A stretch of DNA of 64,000 bases from Trichostrongylus colubriformis (taxonomy: Eukaryota > Nematoda > Chromadorea > Rhabditida > Trichostrongylidae), in NCBI GenBank assembly GCA_963978905.1, contig OZ022256.1, positions 40,038,001-40,102,000 on the forward strand. The letters are read 5' to 3'. This document shows positions 58,145 to 64,000 of the stretch, one piece after another. The notes beneath the pieces are model-generated. The model was not told where the DNA came from, made no database searches, and saw only the letters and a program-made list of their open reading frames with translations. Each line of letters opens with the position of its first letter. The first letter of the stretch is position 1. The translations under genes and the position numbers were made by a program.

Positions 58145-59300
58145 TTTGGTTCACTGTTTTGGAATTTGCGGAATTGCAGAATTCGCGAAAAAGCATTAGA
58201 TAAGTATTGATTGGGAGAGCTGCGGAATTTGCGGAATTCTGGAAAGAAAGATACGTATCACTCAGGAGAATTGTGGAATTTGCGGAAATGAAGACACTTA
58301 CATACCGCATGTCAGTTTATCTGATCCTCTCGTGTCTTCGTAGCATGGAATTCAATACGTTTTCAATGCTTTTCCGCAAATTCCACAATTTCCATTTTCA
58401 CAATTCCGCAGATTCCGCGATTCTCCCGGATGATACGTAACTTTATCGTTTTCCTCAAATTCCGCAATTCTGCAACGCCGCAAATTCCAAAGCTATGAAC
58501 GCTGCCTAATTTCCGCAAATCCCACAACTCTGCATTTCCGCAAATTCCAAGCTTCTCATTTTCAAAATCCTCCCGATCGATGAGTATCTATTCTTTCCAA
58601 TATTCCGCAAATCCCGCAGCTGTCCGAATCGATACCTATCGAATCTTTTTCGACAGATTCAGCAGATTCCGAAACTATGAACACTGCTTTAGAGAGCGCC
58701 ACGGTGGTGGAATCCGCGCTTCTGCAGAAATGTAGTATCTGCGGAAAATGATACGTTTTACTTGGAAAGTCGCGGATTTGGCGTTTTTGCGGAAATGTGG
58801 ATTTGTGGAAAAAGGATTGGATACATTTTATCTTAGGTGTTGTTCAGAGTTCGCGATTCAGGCAGTTGCGCGATCCAGGCAGGGAAAGAGATGCATACCG
58901 ATCGAATGATTCAGGCAACTGCGCGATCGCCTGAATCGCGAGACTCGCGCGATTCGGGCGTATCATTCACCCAGTCGATACCTATGTTATCCTCTCCGCG
59001 TGAATCGCGAACTATTAGCCATACATTAGGCTCCACACAGTCGAGAGAATCAAAGAAATGATGCTTTCCTAATATCGCATTTCCACAAAATGGCAGATTT
59101 CGCATTCCCGCAAAAGCGCAGATTCTGCATTTCCACAGTTTTCCCGATCGATACATATCTAGTCCTTTTCTTCGGTTCCGCATTCCCACATGAAACCCGA
59201 TTCCACAATTCTGCACATAAAACCAACTCCACAGTTCTTCCGATCGATATGTATCTGATTCTTTTGCAAAGTTCCACAATTCAGCTAAAACGGCAATCCC
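58145..59300. repeat. GCGGAATT-word satellite, main block
   Basis: The sequence is built from short words (GCGGAATTTGCGGAATT, TTCCGCAAATTCC, CACAATTCCGC) and a recurring GATCGATACGTATCTAATCC-like box at irregular spacing (for example 58245, 58572, 58628, 58975, 59145, 59238). Both orientations are mixed. At 58845-59010 the words shift to GCGATTCAGGCAGTTGCGCG variants. No protein is plausible. Confidence 0.8.
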
Positions 59301-59629
59301 AACATTATAATCGCTGCCTCCTGGGGAACCATTGTCCAAGGGTAATCCAGGAGGAAGCTCTTCAGCTCCATCAGGACTCGAACATAGGCATTTGTAGGTT
59401 CGAAGCATGCAGCAGCATCATAAATAATATCAAAAATGGATGAAGTTAAAAACTTACTGACAACTTGGAGAGCTGGCTGACGCTGCCATCATCGATCGAT
59501 TCTCTGAGCCCCTAAAGCTGCTTAACCCCAGACGTGCATCCTTTGACGTGCGAGTTCATGTCTACACGTGTTAGGTACTGTGAAGCACTTTCTCCGTGCA
59601 GTATTCAGACTGATTACCTTGAATGGGGG

Positions 59630-60160
59630 CCGATTGGTCGAATTTTCGCTCCCCGGCGTCGCACTAGCGGCGCCGTCAGTACGAGTCGCTTGGAATCCCT
59701 ACACAGACGCAATGGGCTGGTACCGTAAGGGACCTTTGAAGATTGCACATATTTTTAGCAATATGTTGTGAATTAGAATTTCTAAGACTGCAGTATGAGC
59801 TCCCCATCGTCCTTCAAAACTAATAAAGGCATAGTCATCACTGCTCCTATTGTACTTGAGGTTGTTGTTGATTGTTGTGTTATCTTGATAGGTTTCGTTA
59901 ACTGTTAACGCTCCTGAAGAAACTTCTAGATCACTCACCGCAGAATGAGAGGAACAATGACAGTTGAACCACCTTTAATATTTCAGTTATCTCAGAAAGC
60001 ATAAGAACAAAAGCAACTGGCTGAAAATGGGTGCAATCTTTGAAGGTTCCTTACGGTACCATCCCATTGCGTCTTGAGCGGAATGCTAAAATATTAGCAA
60101 TCGCCGCGCCGTTTTCCGCGGGCGGTCGCGCGAAAATTCGATTGTTTATCAACCCCTACC
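59630..60160. mobile_element. TIR element with GC-rich ends (MULE-like)
   Basis: The left arm GGTCGAATTTTCGC, then CAATGGGCTGGTACCGTAAG and GATTGCACATATTTTTAGC (59640-59765), returns inverted at 60005-60150. The terminal GTCGAATTTTCGC resembles the end of the 57531 MITE. No target duplication was resolved. Confidence 0.75.
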
Positions 60161-60217
60161 CGGTTATCAGTACAGGAAAGCGGCGGATCTGTTATGGTAC
60201 CGAATAGTGCTGAGTGT

Positions 60218-60340
60218 AGCAGCAAAAGTGACGACCTCCCTAAATGGTGTTGATTAATCCATGTCATTTATAATGGAAAGTGACGACCTGCCTAGACGGT
60301 GTTCACGATAGATCCATGTCATTTATAATGGAAGTAAATG
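60218..60340 (+). repeat. Two-copy tandem repeat, about 61 bp
   Basis: AAAGTGACGACCT...GGTGTT...ATCCATGTCATTTATAATGG occurs twice in succession. Confidence 0.8.
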
Positions 60341-60344
60341 TATT

Positions 60345-60635
60345 GAGCAAGATTCGCATCAACCAGCTAGCAAATGTCTTTGTTAATGTGAACACCGCCG
60401 TACTCTCATGAAATAAATGAGTTAGGAACAGTATTCAGAGACACATCTTGCGATGAACTGAGGATTACCGCCCCAGCGAAGAGAGCAGAGGTACTGGATT
60501 TACTCAGTAACGTTAAAAACGAACGAATTCCGCAAGGCCTTTGAGCACATTACTCGTAGGGTAACTGGAAGTAAGGGGGCACTCGAAGGATTCTTCGATT
60601 GCCGGTAACACACAAATTTCCTACTGCCTTCATCG
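60345..60635. other. No gene recognised
   Basis: Nothing supported. Confidence 0.4.
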
Positions 60636-60639
60636 GCTG

Positions 60640-60990
60640 AGGCCACGTTCATAGTGGCAGAACTTTTTTTTTGTAGAAATATGGAATCGTAAAAAAAGAA
60701 TGGATACGTATCTATCAGACGAGGTGAGGGCACTACATTTTTGTAGAAATGTGGAACTTGCGCTTTCGTAGAATTGTGGGCTCGTCATTTCTCTTATTCT
60801 CTCACATGAACGGAGCATTGACATAGATATCTAATCCTTTTCCGCATTTCCACATTTCCTCAAAAGCGCTAATTCCAACTCAACGATTCCACGATTCCTT
60901 CATTCGATACATATCTTTATCATTTTCTATTAACTCTACACTTCCATACAATCGCGAATTCCACCACTATGAATGCTTCCCAACTTTGCC
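60640..60990. repeat. GCGGAATT-word satellite, second block
   Basis: TTTTTGTAGAAATATGGAAT, GGATACGTATCTATCAG, CTAATCCTTTTCCGCATTTC and CGATACATATC show the same vocabulary as 58145-59300. Confidence 0.7.
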
Positions 60991-60999
60991 TAAATTTCT

Positions 61000-61915
61000 G
61001 TGTTATCACATCATATCGTAAGCATTCGCAAGCCTCATTGCCACACACTAGACGTCACGTTGCAAAGAGCAACATCCAATTTTTTCAGATGTGGCTAGCT
61101 TTTCGTGGGTGACCGGGCTCAAACCCATGAACAATCTCTCGCTGAGAGATTTTGAAAGCTAAAAGCATGTTAGCCCTCAGCATGGTCAGGTTATAAGTTC
61201 AAATGCAACTTCCGCAAACGACCAGAAGTAAGTGTGTATGAAGTGTGAATGACTCCACGAATCAACAGATGGAATACCCCGTTTCGAAGCCGGTGTACGC
61301 TGTGTAATCTCCAAGCTCGATTCAGTTACGTTGAAGCTTCGTGGACCATTGCTCTGACTGAGCAAAAGTCCAGATCTTTCACGGATGGAGCTGAGTTTCG
61401 CTACACTCCGCATGTGCCGATCGTAGAGGTGATAGCCAAGCATCTTGGGAGTCCGAAGTTGTCGGTATGGGTGAAAATGTGTGAATCTAATTTTCAAGGC
61501 ACAGATTATGGTAGCATCTGCTGAAATTTGAACAAGTATTATCCTTACAATGGTCTGAGGTTAAGGGAGGTAAAAAGATCTCGTTTGAGGTTTTTGCACT
61601 TTTCAGATTTCTTGAATAACCCTCTCTACTGCGCGTTTTGAATAGCGTAAAAACAGGAAGAAATACGGAAGCAATTAATAATAATCACTGGCCATTCGTC
61701 GAACGCCGTGGTTTTTATGAATCCTATAGCGCTACAGTTCTGAAATGGATTTACTTCATTTTATTTCGAATGGCTTCACGTACTTATTGTGAATGATGGC
61801 AGCTTTTATCAGAAGCAGTCTCATTATTTAACATGTTCTGTAGGGATGTCGACTGTTTAGGGGGGGGGGGAGGGGCAGTGCAGGTTGCAGTTCTCCATTG
61901 ATTTCCTGATCATTC
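61000..61915. other. No gene recognised
   Basis: Open on both strands at 61186-61524, but without motif or splice support. A G-run lies at about 61860-61869. Confidence 0.4.
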
Positions 61916-61919
61916 ATGA

Positions 61920-62065
61920 TTTTCCGAGTTCAAGTGGCCGCCATTGCACAAACTCGCCAATCTGACGCCTTGGCATGGTGCCAAAAGATGTTTCTATTAT
62001 AAATTTGTTTTTTCCTTTACTTTTTACTTTGTTCTTTCTTATATTGTTTCTAGATGAACTCACAT
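61920..62065 (-). repeat. Dispersed repeat, inverted partner of 2445-2590
   Basis: Reverse complement of the earlier copy, including GGCATGGTGCCAAAAGATGT and the TTGTTTCTAGATG end. Confidence 0.8.
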
Positions 62066-62581
62066 GAATGCTAATGTAGTTGGGAATGGCCACTCCACTG
62101 CGCTGGGAGTCAGGTGCTACAACTAACGTTGGCCCACGGCCCGTCTCCTACAGCGGACAACTCGGAATGGATGCGCTGATGCGAATGGGATGCGAATACA
62201 CACCGCAGCGTCGCGCTTTCGAGTCCGGGTTTTTTCGCCTATTATCGCTTCTAACCTTGAGTGTTCATTACAAAGTGCTCATTTCTTTGTATCTTCCTCT
62301 TGTTTCGGACCCCCTTCCGGTTCCTTTAACGGGTAAAATGACTCGGGAACAGGTGCGTGTCGACACTTTGTGAACTGACTACATATATTTGCTATGCTTG
62401 GAACAAGCGTTGGAATCGAACGTCTTGAAATAAGGGAATTGGACTCCGAAACTGAATTCCTCTGGAATAAAGGAAACGCTCCTGCAACATACTGCGCTTG
62501 TGGGATGTTAAAAGTGCAAAAACCATTTATACAGCAGGAGTGCTATGTCCATGGGATTGCAATACTGCACGTATCTAGCCT

Positions 62582-62589
62582 TATATAAA
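62582..62589 (+). promoter_or_regulatory. TATA box
   Basis: TATATAAA lies 31 bases before the start codon of the signal-peptide exon. Transcription would start close to the ATG. Confidence 0.5.
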
Positions 62590-62619
62590 CAGGGCAGTGG
62601 CAAAGACAGGCAACCAGCC

Positions 62620-62685
62620 ATGTGGTGCTTCTACTTCCTTAGCCTTGCTCTTGTGATCGGATTCTACAACGGAATGGTCAACGCG
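62620..62685 (+). CDS. First exon of a secreted protein (signal peptide), remainder not seen
   Basis: ATG at 62620 opens 22 codons (MWCFYFLSLALVIGFYNG then MVNA), an almost complete signal peptide. An ideal GTAAGT donor follows at 62686. The TATA box, short leader, signal peptide and strong donor together make a convincing first exon. The next TTTAG acceptor (about 62754) leads straight into a stop in this phase, so the second exon must lie further on, perhaps in or beyond the gap at 63126-63325. The mature protein is unknown. Confidence 0.5.
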
Positions 62686-63125
62686 GTAAGTTGATATCCA
62701 AATCAGGCCGCGGCTTGGAGCCCAGAGGGTACACAGCATCCATTTCCTGTTTAGTTGTAATATGAAATTTCGGAACATGCTCATACGAAAATTCGTATAT
62801 TGCACTGTTCCTATCGTAACAGTACAATGAAATCAAGACGTGGCGCTATGAGCAATTCCACGTAATGGGAATATTCCTCTATTTTAAACGTCGAGTTCTA
62901 CGCGGCACAACAGTTTTTTGTTAGCATTCATGAAGCTGGGCATGGACTTGAGAGCAGCGCTCTTTCGTAGCCACGCTCGAAGGTGGAAAGGAAAAGTGCT
63001 GAAAGGTAGAAGGGAGAAATCGTTATTGGTAAAATATGAAACCAGCCTGAAGTGATCTCACAAAAGGTCGAATGAGTGCTCCGTATGTGATAACGCTAGA
63101 TTTAAAACATTTCGCTGAGACACTA

Positions 63126-63325
63126 NNNNNNNNNNNNNNNNNNNNNNNNNNNNNNNNNNNNNNNNNNNNNNNNNNNNNNNNNNNNNNNNNNNNNNNNNNN
63201 NNNNNNNNNNNNNNNNNNNNNNNNNNNNNNNNNNNNNNNNNNNNNNNNNNNNNNNNNNNNNNNNNNNNNNNNNNNNNNNNNNNNNNNNNNNNNNNNNNNN
63301 NNNNNNNNNNNNNNNNNNNNNNNNN
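63126..63325. other. Assembly gap, 200 N
   Basis: Exactly 200 undetermined bases. Frames reported across it are artefacts. Confidence 0.99.
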
Positions 63326-64000
63326 GGAGCTATACATTGCCGAAATAAGAGATTGGGCTGACAATTACGAGTAATTTGATCAGCTGAGGACAGGAAACGG
63401 ATAGAGATTTTGAGCGTGGGCATTCATTCGAGTCGAAAAGCGAACCTACCTATGAGCGAAATGCAAAATGATAATGGCACTCTTGACGCGCTTGGTCGGA
63501 CTTACAAATCTTGTCGAAGATGACAGGCTATACAAATGTATAATCCAAGTGCCAGTATTGTAAAAGCAGCCGTGGAAACCGGGCACATCGTCGCCTACCA
63601 GATAAGCCAGCTGCAGGGATATTTCTGCAGCACAAGTGCACTTATTCTCTTGTTACATATCACATCATTAGCTCGCCAAGCTCTGAAAGATGGTCCGGTG
63701 GACGACTTGCGTGGTTTCTACGGCTGCTTCTACAGTACTGGCACCTGGATTATACCTTTGTATAGCCTGTTTTCTTCAACAAGATTCGGAAGTTTGACCA
63801 GGCGCGTCAAGAGAAGCGCCATTATCATTTTGCACGTCGTTCATAGGTACCACTTTTCGACTCAAATGAATGCCCACGCTTGAAATCTCCATCCGAAAAC
63901 GTTGACGTAAATGACGCCCAAGCATCATGCTAGCCTTGGACCAAAAAAAGCTGCAATCATTCATATGCACTGTGCCGTAGCTGGAAAATTCGGCATATGA
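63326..64000. other. No defended gene
   Basis: A plus-strand frame enters from the gap and ends at 63374 (ELYIAEIRDWADNYE), possibly a terminal exon. A 115-codon plus frame at 63536-63883 and a minus frame at 63776-63970 overlap and cannot be assigned. Confidence 0.3.

Noticed and set aside
63072..63423. Frames spanning the N gap
   Set aside because: They consist largely of undetermined bases.
1..64000. A new defence or metabolic system
   Set aside because: No gene cluster, operon or set of partner proteins is visible. The unusual content is transposon structure, not a multi-gene system.

Overview
The window is eukaryotic and most likely nematode DNA, probably from a clade V strongylid of the hookworm type. 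There is no long open gene, no operon and no rRNA or complete tRNA. The few credible coding pieces are short exons bounded by GT/AG signals and separated by small introns. Most of the rest is transposon-derived: many mariner and Tc1-like copies, an RTE-type LINE, a Penelope-like reverse transcriptase piece and a BEL/Pao LTR element. The species call is inference from this mixture; no marker gene is visible.

Layout. 0.2-1.1 kb: a DNA transposon with 130-bp terminal inverted repeats (TIRs) and a TAA target duplication. 2.4-3.2 kb: a dispersed repeat and a mariner relic. 4.4-6.8 kb: an LTR element with 403-bp LTRs, a 5-bp target duplication, a tRNA-Gly type primer site and a decayed BEL/Pao gag but no pol; it split an older minus-strand reading frame. 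7.0-9.6 kb: a TA-flanked MITE, then a DD37D (maT-like) element nested inside another Tc1/mariner element. 11.3-13.2 kb: a dispersed repeat and an RTE LINE relic. 14.2-14.9 kb: a diverged relative of the first element. 15.7-16.3 kb: three exons of an unidentified minus-strand gene. 16.3-20.3 kb: mariner relics, a foldback mariner and two copies of an unnamed repeat. 22-25.2 kb: a TIR element, a perfect hairpin and two internally deleted mariners.

25.7-31.9 kb and 43.2-48.7 kb hold one composite repeat family: a TG-rich head, a tandem array of about 145-147 bp units, a tail with a recurrent TATCGACCGCTA word and a foldback MITE. In the second region three composites stand in tandem. 27.9-28.2 and 32.2-34.5 kb hold possible host exons or broken genes, and 30.8-31.4 kb a Penelope-like relic. 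34.6-36.7 kb: an internally deleted mariner-type element and a second CAAGG-ended transposon carrying a nested MITE and a tRNA-like segment. 36.8-37.0 kb: a well-formed minus-strand exon. 49.3-50.1 kb: a 409-bp tandem duplication. 50.2-51.7 kb: a 1.56-kb near-perfect palindrome made from two halves of a Tc1-like transposon. 51.9-52.9 kb: another TA-flanked element. 53.9-54.15 kb: a likely terminal exon with a polyadenylation signal. 57.07-57.25 kb: a possible 58-residue secreted peptide gene. 57.4-60.2 kb: MITEs, a GCGGAATT-word satellite and a GC-rich TIR element. 62.6 kb: a TATA box and a signal-peptide exon, cut off from any later exons by a 200-base assembly gap.

The genes do not form a visible pathway. 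What stands out is how the transposons decay: several Tc1/mariner copies have independently lost the stretch between the DNA-binding and catalytic regions, and two have become foldbacks built from two 3' halves.
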